The translations under genes and the position numbers were made by a program. Below, in pieces: positions 35,398-42,660 of a stretch of DNA of 64,000 nt. Origin of the DNA: Fusobacterium sp. IOR10 (GTDB lineage: Bacteria; Fusobacteriota; Fusobacteriia; Fusobacteriales; Fusobacteriaceae); NCBI RefSeq assembly GCF_010367435.1, contig NZ_WJWY01000004.1, positions 32,288 through 96,287 of the forward strand. Direction: 5' to 3'. Under the pieces are notes generated by a model that worked only from the letters and a program-made list of their open reading frames with translations, was not told the origin of the DNA and did not search any database. Numbering within the stretch: the first letter of the stretch is position 1; each line of letters opens with the position of its first letter.

Positions 35398-35908
35398 TAT
35401 TCAGCATTTCTTTCTTCATATCTAGGTCTCTTTTCTTTTCTTCATATTCAAGTTTTTTAGTTTCATTTTCTAATTTTAATTTTTCTATCACTAATTTTTC
35501 ATTTGTTGTTGCTGGTATATTTTCAATAGATTTTCTAAGGTCTGCTATCTTTTTTATTCTTGAAAATCTTGTCAATGCTGACCTTTCTATTCCATCACTC
35601 AATATTGATTTTGTTATGCTATATTTTATAGCTATATCATCTTCCAGCTCTAACAATTGATGGTTTACTTTTTCATTGATTCTTTTTTCTATTTCTGCTT
35701 TCTTTTTATCTGATTCATTGATATATCTTTTATATCCATCTTTTGACCTACTATTTTTTATCCAAGGATCACCTTTTAATTCTGCTTTCTTTTTTCTTTT
35801 CTTAATAGTGACTAATGGAATTTTATAAATAATAGCTAAATCATTTAAATTTTCACCAAATTCATATCTTGCTCTAATCTCAAATTCTTTTTGTTTTGTA
35901 AAAGCCAT
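35384..35908 (-). CDS. Helix-turn-helix packaging-associated protein (DUF1804-like)
   Basis: About 174 residues. An N-terminal HTH (NLNDLAIIYKIPLVTIKKRKKK, with GDPWIKNSR after it) resembles Mu gp27-type proteins. A long charged helix fills the C-terminal half. The start is ATG 35908 after AGGAGGTG. It is first in the late gene run and could bind pac/cos DNA or act as a second small terminase. Confidence 0.65.
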   Translation of the reverse strand: MAFTKQKEFEIRARYEFGENLNDLAIIYKIPLVTIKKRKKKAELKGDPWIKNSRSKDGYKRYINESDKKKAEIEKRINEKVNHQLLELEDDIAIKYSITKSILSDGIERSALTRFSRIKKIADLRKSIENIPATTNEKLVIEKLKLENETKKLEYEEKKRDLDMKKEMLNNDIG

Positions 35909-36079
35909 AATCACCTCCTAAAAAAGATATATAAAAGATAATATTTTTAAGTTTATGGAACTACTTAATTACTATTACAGAAAAGCATGCAAAGTTTGGA
36001 TGCTATTTTTAGCTCTTAAACATTCAAAATAAAGAGATAATGTCAAGAAACTATAGAACAGCTAATTTGTTTTAGTTGT

Positions 36080-37171
36080 TTAAAAAAATATCCCTAAATT
36101 TTTAAGGAGTTGTTCATATTTCTGTGAATTATTCTTATGTAAATACTTATCTAAAACTTGTTTTTTATACATGTATCTATGATTAGAATCTATATTTTTT
36201 TCTATAATTTCTATAAGAAAGTTATAATCAAAGATCCAAGAATTCTTTTCTAGATATTCAAATACTCCTCTTTCTTCTTTTAAAAAATCAGGAATTATTA
36301 ATTCTTTTTTTTTATACTCTTTTCGCTTTTCTCTTTTTAATTTTTCATTCTTTTTAAATGAATTAAAATCATTTTCTAAGTTTTTTTTTATTTCTAATAA
36401 ATATTTTTGTGGTTTTTCTTTTAATTCTTTAACCAAACATTTTTTAAAAATCTTTTGAATATCCTGACAAACAAAACTTTTTAAATAATTATCTGAATTA
36501 ATAGTTTTCATATAATCTCTAAAATAATCATTTCCTAATAAAATTTCTATCCTGATTAGTTTAGTAGGAATATATATTCCCTTTCTTTCCATTTCAAAAG
36601 TTTTATCATAAATCTTAATTACTTTTCCTTGATTATTTCTCCAAGGATTTCTTTTTGAATTAATATATAAGGATCTTTCTTTCTTGATTTGCTTTGGAAT
36701 ATGCTCCTCGCTAAATGAATACATGCCTAAAGACTTCTTAAAGTTTGCTCTACCAATTAACATTGTTATCTCTTCTATGCTTTCAAATTGGTTCTCTAAG
36801 GTTATGTTAAGTTCAACTTCTTTTATCTTAGCTTCTGAAAAATTAACATTAATCTGATTCTCTTTTAAATGCTTTTCTATTATTCCAAGACTTTCTATAA
36901 GTTCAGCAGGTGAAGCATTTTTAATGTTATTTCCATATAGGATCTTAGAAGGATTAAATTCTAGAGAAGAAATACGATACATCTCACCAGTATTCTTTAA
37001 ATTAACTGAATAGCTTAAATTAAATAAGTTATTCTTTTTTTCTAATTTCTCACTATATTCAAAATCATTAAGTATTTCTTTTTTCTTTAAGCTTTCAAAA
37101 TTATTTATAGTAAAGTTATTAATAACAACTCTATCTATTCCAATTACTCCCGTGTTAAATTTTTCAGCCAT
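36080..37171 (-). CDS. Rep II/X (phage CRI)-type rolling-circle initiator
   Basis: 363 residues. Segments line up in order with filamentous phage gpII: LEFNPSKILYGNNIKNASPAEL, then KEVELNITLE, then GKVIKIYDKTFEMERKG, then TKLIRIEILLGNDYF. This group nicks a double-strand origin for rolling-circle replication. No filamentous coat or Zot-like gene is present. It is separated from the HTH gene at 35384 by about 170 bp with nothing recognisable beyond a TTGCAT motif. Family assignment is by pattern. Confidence 0.72.
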   Translation of the reverse strand: MAEKFNTGVIGIDRVVINNFTINNFESLKKKEILNDFEYSEKLEKKNNLFNLSYSVNLKNTGEMYRISSLEFNPSKILYGNNIKNASPAELIESLGIIEKHLKENQINVNFSEAKIKEVELNITLENQFESIEEITMLIGRANFKKSLGMYSFSEEHIPKQIKKERSLYINSKRNPWRNNQGKVIKIYDKTFEMERKGIYIPTKLIRIEILLGNDYFRDYMKTINSDNYLKSFVCQDIQKIFKKCLVKELKEKPQKYLLEIKKNLENDFNSFKKNEKLKREKRKEYKKKELIIPDFLKEERGVFEYLEKNSWIFDYNFLIEIIEKNIDSNHRYMYKKQVLDKYLHKNNSQKYEQLLKNLGIFF

Positions 37172-37200
37172 TCCATGCTTAGCTCCTTTTTACATTTTAT

Positions 37201-37614
37201 TTACTTCCATACTTGCCACCATTTTTTGGCAATCAATTTTAATAATTCTTCATGTTCTTCCTGGTATAGTTCTTTAATTTTTCCAATAGTATTTTTATAA
37301 TTTTTGTTTTCCAACATATTTTTTTCAAGTTCTGTAGAATATTTATCTGAATTTTCTTCAGATAGTTTTAATTTGTTTTCTAAAGTTCCAATTTTTCTAT
37401 TTAAGCTTTGATTTTGCTGCTTAAAATTTTCAAATTCTTCCGATTTGGAGCTTTCATACCCAGCTAGATGTTTAACTATAAGCTTAATATCATTTTCACA
37501 TTCTTCTGTTGAATGGTTTCTACTAGAAACAATATCCAAATGAAAAATATCTTGTAACCAATTTACAGTTCTTCTTGATGCTTCTCTACTAAAACTTTTT
37601 CTTAGTTTCCCCAT
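37201..37614 (-). CDS. Hypothetical phage coiled-coil protein
   Basis: 137 residues. A basic N-terminus (GKLRKSFSREASRRTVNWLQD) is followed by a long coiled coil (about 60-125) and an aromatic end, KKWWQVWK. It lies 29 bp upstream of the rep gene on the same strand and may be a DNA-binding partner. No family recognised. Confidence 0.6.
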   Translation of the reverse strand: MGKLRKSFSREASRRTVNWLQDIFHLDIVSSRNHSTEECENDIKLIVKHLAGYESSKSEEFENFKQQNQSLNRKIGTLENKLKLSEENSDKYSTELEKNMLENKNYKNTIGKIKELYQEEHEELLKLIAKKWWQVWK

Positions 37615-37632
37615 TTATTCACTCTCCTTTTT

Positions 37633-37818
37633 TTAATTATTTTTAATAAAAAAAGGTGGATTGTTAAGAAGAACAGATATAATTCTGTTTCTCTTAACAA
37701 TCCACCTCCAGGGTCGAAAATTGTTTGTGCTGTCATTTAATTGTCTTGAAGTTTTTCTTGCTAATACCCATCCAGTTCGGCTTGTGATATTAACTACTTC
37801 ATAATGATGATACAACAT
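37633..37818 (-). CDS. Dubious small ORF overlapping a hairpin
   Basis: 61 codons, rich in Arg, Asn and Trp, unlike its neighbours. Its last third lies on a strong terminator-like hairpin. The first 40 codons (for example GWVLARKTSRQLNDS) could still be real. More likely this is leader or non-coding RNA. Confidence 0.3.
   Translation of the reverse strand: MLYHHYEVVNITSRTGWVLARKTSRQLNDSTNNFRPWRWIVKRNRIISVLLNNPPFFIKNN
37655..37706 (-). terminator. Long hairpin with T-run upstream of the rep module
   Basis: GGTGGATTGTTAAGA and TCTTAACAATCCACC pair perfectly, with a further inner stem (AACAGA/TCTGTT). On the minus strand the stem is followed by TTTTTTT. It lies between the promoter near 38064-38092 and genes 37614 and 37171, so it may attenuate rep expression; an origin role is the alternative. 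Confidence 0.75.
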
Positions 37819-37841
37819 TTTTATTTTTTTAGCAAATTTTT

Positions 37842-38024
37842 TTAAGATTCTACATTTTCAAGCAATACTTTTTTAATTTGCTTTTGCTCAAAAACAGAAA
37901 TTATAAATCCATTTTTATCTATTTTAATATTTAAGTACGAGTCATTATATGACCCTGATTGTATTAGTTTTCCTAGCGCATTTATTCTTTTTTCTTTATC
38001 TGACATTTTGTCTTGCAAGCCCAT
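37842..38024 (-). CDS. Small hypothetical phage protein
   Basis: 60 residues beginning MGLQDKMSDKEKRINALGKL, then DGFII-like strand NGFIISVFEQKQIKKVL. It has a promoter immediately upstream and is first in the minus-strand run leading to rep. No family recognised. Confidence 0.55.
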   Translation of the reverse strand: MGLQDKMSDKEKRINALGKLIQSGSYNDSYLNIKIDKNGFIISVFEQKQIKKVLLENVES

Positions 38025-38063
38025 TTTCCACCCCGATTATATTTTATTTTACTTTCAACTTAA

Positions 38064-38115
38064 AATATAGCAGATTTTTCAAGAACATGCAAATTTCTGT
38101 ACTATAAATAGTACA
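38064..38115 (-). promoter_or_regulatory. Promoter with upstream palindrome for the rep-side transcript
   Basis: On the minus strand TTGCAT (38087-38092) and TATATT (38064-38069) have a 17-bp spacer. Immediately upstream is TGTACTATAAATAGTACA (38098-38115), with perfect 8-bp arms, positioned as an activator site. A related TTGCAT box precedes the HTH gene near 35979. Confidence 0.6.
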
Positions 38116-38158
38116 CTTTTTCAGATTGTTGTGTTTTTTAATGAAAATCAACAAAAAA

Positions 38159-38178
38159 AGAGCCTAATTAAAGGCTCT
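38159..38178 (-). terminator. Intrinsic terminator of abiF
   Basis: AGAGCCT and AGGCTCT around six bases, followed on the minus strand by TTTTTTTGTTG, four bases past the abiF stop. Confidence 0.85.
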
Positions 38179-38182
38179 AAAA

Positions 38183-39235
38183 TTATAATTCATCTTTTTG
38201 TTTAACATTAGCAATAAGCTTATTTTTACTTTTTTCTTGTTCTTCTGAAACATAAAAAGCCAATTTATTAATTCTAAAAATAAAATTATCTGGTAGCTTA
38301 GTTATATTTATATATTTGTTAATTATTTTTGATTCCGTAGAGAATAAAAAATTTATTTCTTGTAACATGGAAAGCACTAAAGCTTTATTTTTTATTAAAA
38401 TAGTTAATGCTAATATCATTCCATAAATATCTCTTCTCCCCAAAGAAGTTTTAATGTCATCTTTAGAAAAGACTAATGGGGCATTAACAAATATTTTTTC
38501 TAAGCATCTAGGAAGTAATTGATATTTATTTTCGATATTATATGTTATAAATTTACCATTATGGGCTATTTTATTTCTAAACTTTCTCACGATAGTTAAC
38601 ATATTTTTTAAAAAATCAGTTTTATCATTTTTTGAAATATTATAATTTTGTAAATATTCTTCATAAATTTCTTTTTTATCTGTTCCTTTTAAAGCACTAT
38701 ATAAATCTATAGAAGAATTAAATTTTATATTTTTAAAAAGAACCCAAGGCGGAATATGATTATGGTTTTCTCTATAAAAATTCGTTGGTGGATCTTTGGT
38801 TTTTAAAGATGTTCTTTTTATGTTCCTTAAAAGCTTCTCCAATTTGTACTTTCTTTCAGGATCTGCATCAAATTTTTGAAAGTTATCTTCTTTTAAAAAA
38901 GAATCAGCTTCTACTCCAAAATTATTACTTATGGAATAAGCCAAATTAGTCTTAAAATTATTTTCTGCAAAGACACTATATTTAAATAATATATTTTGAA
39001 AATTTTTATCAAATTGTAAAAATTTGAACATAAAATTGAGAGTAGTCCCTTTAAGATATGTATCATTTTTATCCATAAAACATTCTTTATATCCGTTTAC
39101 TATATCATAATAAGAAATTGATTTTATTATTTCTAATTCTTGAACAGAAAAATTTAAGTTTAAACCATATTTTTCTTTTAAAATATTTAGCTGCTCAAGG
39201 TATGTTTTAAATGGTTTGTCATATTTTTTTTCCAA
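38183..39235 (-). CDS. AbiF/Abi_2-family HEPN protein, abortive infection
   Basis: A 350-residue protein. After the start the sequence is EKKYDKPFKTYLEQLNILKE, the usual Abi_2 opening; NNFKTNLAYSISNNFG and NHNHIPPWVLF follow, and RNKIAH (about 220-225) is the Rx4H HEPN ribonuclease motif. The family gives abortive infection, probably by RNA cleavage. Start is TTG 39235, eight bases after AAGGAG; the ATG at 39301 would translate through a structured RNA. It ends the lysogeny transcript and has its own terminator. Confidence 0.85.
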   Translation of the reverse strand: MEKKYDKPFKTYLEQLNILKEKYGLNLNFSVQELEIIKSISYYDIVNGYKECFMDKNDTYLKGTTLNFMFKFLQFDKNFQNILFKYSVFAENNFKTNLAYSISNNFGVEADSFLKEDNFQKFDADPERKYKLEKLLRNIKRTSLKTKDPPTNFYRENHNHIPPWVLFKNIKFNSSIDLYSALKGTDKKEIYEEYLQNYNISKNDKTDFLKNMLTIVRKFRNKIAHNGKFITYNIENKYQLLPRCLEKIFVNAPLVFSKDDIKTSLGRRDIYGMILALTILIKNKALVLSMLQEINFLFSTESKIINKYINITKLPDNFIFRINKLAFYVSEEQEKSKNKLIANVKQKDEL

Positions 39236-39240
39236 AATAA

Positions 39241-39365
39241 ACTCCTTATAAATTAAAATCCTACCACAGTAAACTATGGTAGGATAGTCAGTCAGCGACA
39301 TATAATGCCGTTAGGACCAAGTCATCTAATTTGTACACATAGTTTACCATATTTAATAAAATAAT
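39241..39365 (-). ncRNA. Structured RNA upstream of abiF, candidate antitoxin RNA
   Basis: On the minus strand a stem ATCCTACCATAG / CTGTGGTAGGAT (loop TTTA) is followed by TTTTAATTT and then the abiF binding site. GTAAACTATG, about 75 bases upstream, is complementary to CATAGTTTAC in the stem-loop, so a pseudoknot or alternative pairing is possible. A smaller stem CGGCA/TGTCG lies between. RNAs linked to abiF genes are known (abiF motif). Promoter candidates (TTGTAT/TAAACT or TTGCTG/ATATGG) do not fix the 5' end. Confidence 0.7.
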
Positions 39366-39383
39366 ACAACAGCAAAATAATCC

Positions 39384-39767
39384 CTATTCTAAAATTTTAG
39401 CATAATCTCCTTTTTTTATTGGAGCTTCTGTTTTAAAAATTCTATTTGTAAAATCTTCTGAATTTACATTTAAAGATCTTAATTTTTTAGTATATTTTCT
39501 CGTAAGAATCGTAGGAATAATAAAAGGATTTGTTTCTATTCTTTCGATTGATTGACAAATAATAACTTTATCTAAATGTTCTACAACTTCAACAATGTCT
39601 TTATATATTTCCATAATTTCAACATCATTTCCTTCAAAATCTGAAATTTTTTCTCCTGTTTCAAATATTTTTATTTTTGTACCTTTCTTAAATTTAATTT
39701 TATTTTTAAAACAAATCATAATTGTATATTGATCCATTATTTCAACGACTCTTCCTATTTCACTCAT
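39384..39767 (-). CDS. Hypothetical prophage protein
   Basis: 127 residues, mixed alpha/beta with a beta-rich N-terminus (EIGRVVEIMDQYTIMICFKN, GTKIKIFETGE) suggestive of a small barrel. Expressed with the lysogeny block. I do not recognise the family. Confidence 0.6.
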   Translation of the reverse strand: MSEIGRVVEIMDQYTIMICFKNKIKFKKGTKIKIFETGEKISDFEGNDVEIMEIYKDIVEVVEHLDKVIICQSIERIETNPFIIPTILTRKYTKKLRSLNVNSEDFTNRIFKTEAPIKKGDYAKILE

Positions 39768-39801
39768 TTTTAACTCCTTCTATTTTTCAATGTTTTTTTA
39801 T

Positions 39802-39996
39802 TTAGTAGCATCTTTTACAAGGCTGCCTAGCACCTATTTCAGATATATCTATTTCTAATATTGTTTTACTTCTCGATAAACTAGGACAACTCTTAGTGGA
39901 ATGATATTTTTTTCCTTTTGGAGTAATAAAAACTATTTGATTTGCTATAGTATAAACTGTAAAAATTGTGAAAAATAAAACAATTAATTTTCTCAA
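39802..39996 (-). CDS. Small secreted cysteine-containing protein
   Basis: 64 residues with a signal peptide (MRKLIVLFFTIFTVYTIANQ), then TPKGKKYHSTKSCPSLSRSK and a final QPCKRCY. The spacing YHxxxxCxxL...PCxxC is a common short exported motif that may bind metal. It overlaps the TM2-HIRAN stop. Function unknown. Confidence 0.68.
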   Translation of the reverse strand: MRKLIVLFFTIFTVYTIANQIVFITPKGKKYHSTKSCPSLSRSKTILEIDISEIGARQPCKRCY

Positions 39997-40751
39997 TTGT
40001 TATTATTTAGATTTTCAGAAAAATCTACTTTATATGAAATATTTACAGATATTTCATATTCTTCTTCATCTTTTTCTATTGATTCCCCATCAAAATATTT
40101 ATAATTACCGCCAGTTATACTATGAGTTATAGCTTTTATTTGCCCATTTTTAATAAGTTCTCCAACTAAAATGTTATCTTCTCTAGGAACATACCCAATA
40201 CACCCGTGATAACTTAAATTAACTTTAATTGCATTTTCGTCGTATTCATTGTCTGGCTCAAATTCAAATTCAATTTCGTTTTCCCATTCTTTAGTTTCAG
40301 GGACTTCATAAACTTCCATCCCAATAGGATAATCTTTTATTTGAGAAGCAGTAAGTCCGTCATATTTTTCAAAAGATAAATATTTTTTTTCTTCTTTAAC
40401 AAATCTTTTAATTAAATCTTGTCTTTCTTTACCATCTTCATTTTCATAAAAAGTACCTGCTACATCAAAAAAGAAAATCTTGGTTTTAGGTAGAATTGAA
40501 GTTTTTGGTATGATGTATCCATCACTATCAACTTTTTTAAAAAGGCAAAGAATAGCTTCTATTATTCCAGCTATTCCTGAAAGGTAAGTCCAAGAAAAGA
40601 CTATATAAAGTATTCCTAAAAAATATTTTTTTTGATAGAATTTATGTGCTCCAAATGTTCCTAAAAAGAAAGCCAAAAAGAAAAAAGGCATTTTCTTTAT
40701 TCTCGTAGGCTCTTGTTTCTCTAAATCTATAATTTTTTCTAAATCTTTCAT
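39993..40751 (-). CDS. TM2 plus HIRAN domain fusion protein
   Basis: 252 residues. Residues 20-75 form a TM2 domain (AFFLGTFGAHKFYQKKYFLG, two helices). A linker follows, then a HIRAN-type domain from about 90 to 225 with FFFDVAGTFYENEDG, EPDNEYDENAIKVNL and GCIGYVPREDN. HIRAN domains bind DNA ends or damaged DNA, so this would place a DNA-binding module at the membrane. Lysogeny block, after a terminator, so probably with its own promoter. Confidence 0.78.
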   Translation of the reverse strand: MKDLEKIIDLEKQEPTRIKKMPFFFLAFFLGTFGAHKFYQKKYFLGILYIVFSWTYLSGIAGIIEAILCLFKKVDSDGYIIPKTSILPKTKIFFFDVAGTFYENEDGKERQDLIKRFVKEEKKYLSFEKYDGLTASQIKDYPIGMEVYEVPETKEWENEIEFEFEPDNEYDENAIKVNLSYHGCIGYVPREDNILVGELIKNGQIKAITHSITGGNYKYFDGESIEKDEEEYEISVNISYKVDFSENLNNNN

Positions 40752-40774
40752 AATTTCTCCCCCTTAAATTTTTA

Positions 40775-40806
40775 TAAAAAAAGCTCTCTTTAAAATCTAA
40801 AGAGAG
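40775..40806 (-). terminator. Terminator after the repressor transcript
   Basis: CTCTCTTT and AAAGAGAG pair across seven bases, followed on the minus strand by CTTTTTTTATAAA. It separates the repressor pair from the TM2-HIRAN gene. Confidence 0.8.
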
Positions 40807-40812
40807 TCTTTC

Positions 40813-41025
40813 TTAACTTATTAATTTCAAACAATTACAAGCAAAAAATATAAAAGCAGCAATAAATAAAAAGCTCCATATTCTATTTAACTCTGGAACT
40901 CTTTTTTTAGAATGACTATCATTAAAATTACAGTTTTCCAATGTACAATTAGAGAAATAAAACCCATAATTAATGCTACCACTATTATTATTATTTTCAT
41001 TATTTGACATATAATTTTTATTCAT
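40813..41025 (-). CDS. Small membrane protein next to the repressor
   Basis: 70 residues: a polar Asn-rich N-terminus (NNENNNNSGS), then NCTLENCNFND and a C-terminal membrane helix (WSFLFIAAFIFFACNCL). It follows the repressor by 16 bp and is in its transcript, as superinfection-exclusion genes often are. Function is inferred only from location. Confidence 0.55.
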   Translation of the reverse strand: MNKNYMSNNENNNNSGSINYGFYFSNCTLENCNFNDSHSKKRVPELNRIWSFLFIAAFIFFACNCLKLIS

Positions 41026-41041
41026 TACAACACCTTTTGTT

Positions 41042-41485
41042 TTATTTTTTTTGAGACTTTAAAAAATTAATAAAAGTTCTTACTTGTTCTTTTTCACTAT
41101 CTGTTAAATCATCTGTTAAATCTGATTCTTTAGAATCTAATTTAGAATTAATTATTTCTCCTAAATTAATATTTCCTTTATTGCCACAAATATTATTTTT
41201 AGATAAATGGTTGTATTCTTCATAAATTTTAAAATCCTCATCTTTAAGGTAACCTATAATCTTATATAATTCTTTATAATCTAGCTTCAGTCCTTTTGCT
41301 ATTTTTTGAATAAGGAAAGGATTTATTTTTAATAATTTTCCATTCTCAAGCCTAGAATAAAGAGAACTAGTTATATTTAATTTTAAAGAAACTTGATTAA
41401 GTCCTAAATGTAATTCTTTCCTTTTTTCTATTAAACAATTAGCTAGCTTTAATCTATTTGCTTCAGGAACAATATACTCATCCAT
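41042..41485 (-). CDS. CI-like prophage repressor
   Basis: 147 residues. The N-terminal Xre-type HTH (LGLNQVSLKLNITSSLYSRL) is followed by an acidic C-terminal half without a LexA-type protease motif, so induction would not be by RecA-driven autocleavage of a standard kind. ATG follows AGGAGG. It faces the Cro-like gene across three palindromic operators. Confidence 0.87.
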   Translation of the reverse strand: MDEYIVPEANRLKLANCLIEKRKELHLGLNQVSLKLNITSSLYSRLENGKLLKINPFLIQKIAKGLKLDYKELYKIIGYLKDEDFKIYEEYNHLSKNNICGNKGNINLGEIINSKLDSKESDLTDDLTDSEKEQVRTFINFLKSQKK

Positions 41486-41527
41486 AAATTACCTCCTATT
41501 CTTATATATTATTATAACTCATTTTAG

Positions 41528-41608
41528 TTCACTAAATGGAATAAAAAATAAAAAAGCGTTCACTTTAGTGAATGAAGATGATATAATTCTTTTAATCACT
41601 AAAGTGAA
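41528..41608. promoter_or_regulatory. Lysis-lysogeny operator region with the early promoter
   Basis: Sites built on TTCACT-N2-AGTGAA: TTCACTAAATGGAA at 41528, TTCACTTTAGTGAA at 41559 and ATCACTAAAGTGAA at 41595. The middle site supplies the -35 box TTCACT (41559-41564), with TATAAT at 41582-41587 after 17 bp, so repressor there would block the rightward promoter. A leftward -10 (TATAAT, 41511-41516 on the minus strand) precedes the repressor. Confidence 0.87.
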
Positions 41609-41625
41609 TGTAAAAAGGAGGTTCT

Positions 41626-41781
41626 ATGACTTTAAAAGAAATTAAAATAAAGGTATTGTCTAAAGATTTAACTATGAAAGAATTAGCTGAAACATTAGGA
41701 GTTTCTAGAGAATATATGTATAGATGCATAAAAAAAAATCATGAAATAATTATTGAAAAAATAAAAAAAATTTTGGAGTAG
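41626..41781 (+). CDS. Cro-like small HTH protein
   Basis: 51 residues, MTLKEIKIK at the start and the HTH MKELAETLGVSREYMYRCIK. GGAGG lies six bases before the ATG. It is the first plus-strand gene beyond the operators, the position of Cro. Probably binds the TTCACT sites in competition with the repressor. Confidence 0.75.
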   Translation: MTLKEIKIKVLSKDLTMKELAETLGVSREYMYRCIKKNHEIIIEKIKKILE

Positions 41782-41807
41782 CTATACCTGTTAATTAACA
41801 GGTATAG
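41782..41807 (+). terminator. 26-bp perfect palindrome after the Cro-like gene
   Basis: CTATACCTGTTAA and its exact complement form a loopless palindrome directly after the stop, followed by a T-rich run. It could be a terminator or antiterminator-controlled site; a protein-binding palindrome is also possible. Confidence 0.6.
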
Positions 41808-41929
41808 TAATTATTTTATCATATTTAATAGAACATTTAACAAATAAGCAAGGGGCTTTAATTTATTTGTTGGAGTTGCTAAGAAATTCTTAGTGATTTC
41901 AATAAGCAAATTAAAAATTAGGAGGGAAA

Positions 41930-42391
41930 ATGAATAAACAAAAAGGATTGTCAGTGGAACTTGAAAGAAGTATGAACCTACAAGTGCATATAATGACATT
42001 TGAAGAAGCTTTAAGGAACGCATCCGTTATTGATAGGCTAGATGATAAAAGGAGGATTAAACTGTATGATGTCTTGTCCTGGAATAATGATATGTCTAAA
42101 TCCTTTTATAAAAAATTATTAACTATCTCTGAAAAAATAAGGGATCCAATAGTAAATCAAGAAGTTTTAGATTTACTGAAACAAATGAAAGAGTTCCAAG
42201 AAAAATTTACAGTTAGCATTGGAAAAGAAAAACAAGAAGATTTTCATTATGAAAGTCTTGATGATAATTTAAGAAATTATTTAATCAATTATGCTGTTCA
42301 AGCTAGAGAAAAATTAAAAATAGATAATAGCAAAGTTGAAACAAAATTAATATTAGAAAGTATTGAAAGGAAAATGAGAAAAGATGATTAG
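41930..42391 (+). CDS. Hypothetical early phage protein
   Basis: 153 residues, mostly helical and charged, with LDDKRRIKLYDVLSWNNDM and a C-terminal KVETKLILESIERKMRK. GGAGG precedes the ATG. Its last codons overlap the next small zinc-ribbon gene. No family recognised. Confidence 0.65.
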   Translation: MNKQKGLSVELERSMNLQVHIMTFEEALRNASVIDRLDDKRRIKLYDVLSWNNDMSKSFYKKLLTISEKIRDPIVNQEVLDLLKQMKEFQEKFTVSIGKEKQEDFHYESLDDNLRNYLINYAVQAREKLKIDNSKVETKLILESIERKMRKDD

Positions 42392-42539
42392 ATGTCCTGA
42401 TTGTCACATGAAGATTCGTGTATATTGCACCAAACATAAGCAAGGGTGGACATTTAGGTACTACAAATGCCCTATATGTGGAAAAACATTCATAACAAAG
42501 ATTATAAAAATCGAAAAAATTGTAAAAATTGTAAAATAA
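42384..42539 (+). CDS. Small zinc-ribbon protein (Ogr/Delta-like size)
   Basis: 51 residues: MIRCPDCHMK, then YYKCPICGKTF, two CPxC knuckles that should bind one zinc. It starts within the previous gene (ATGATTAG overlap). Small zinc ribbons of this kind in phages can activate transcription; that role is inference. Confidence 0.72.
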   Translation: MIRCPDCHMKIRVYCTKHKQGWTFRYYKCPICGKTFITKIIKIEKIVKIVK

Positions 42540-42551
42540 AAGGCAGCCACC

Positions 42552-42630
42552 GACCAAGATAACTACCCTTAGGAATATTATGATATATCCCCCTAACACT
42601 TTGATATTATCATAAATTCAGCTCTTGGTC
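42552..42630. other. Structured intergenic segment
   Basis: Two nested inverted repeats, GACCAAGA/TCTTGGTC (42552, 42623) and TTATGATA/TATCATAA (42578, 42608), occupy the gap between the zinc-ribbon gene and the next. Could be a transcript-processing or regulatory structure. Confidence 0.5.
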
Positions 42631-42660
42631 AATTACTTTGTAAGATTGTGAGGAGGAATT

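Noticed and set aside
39236..39301. Longer AbiF start at ATG 39301
   Set aside because: It would translate the stem of the upstream RNA and has no ribosome binding site; TTG 39235 has AAGGAG and begins like other Abi_2 proteins.
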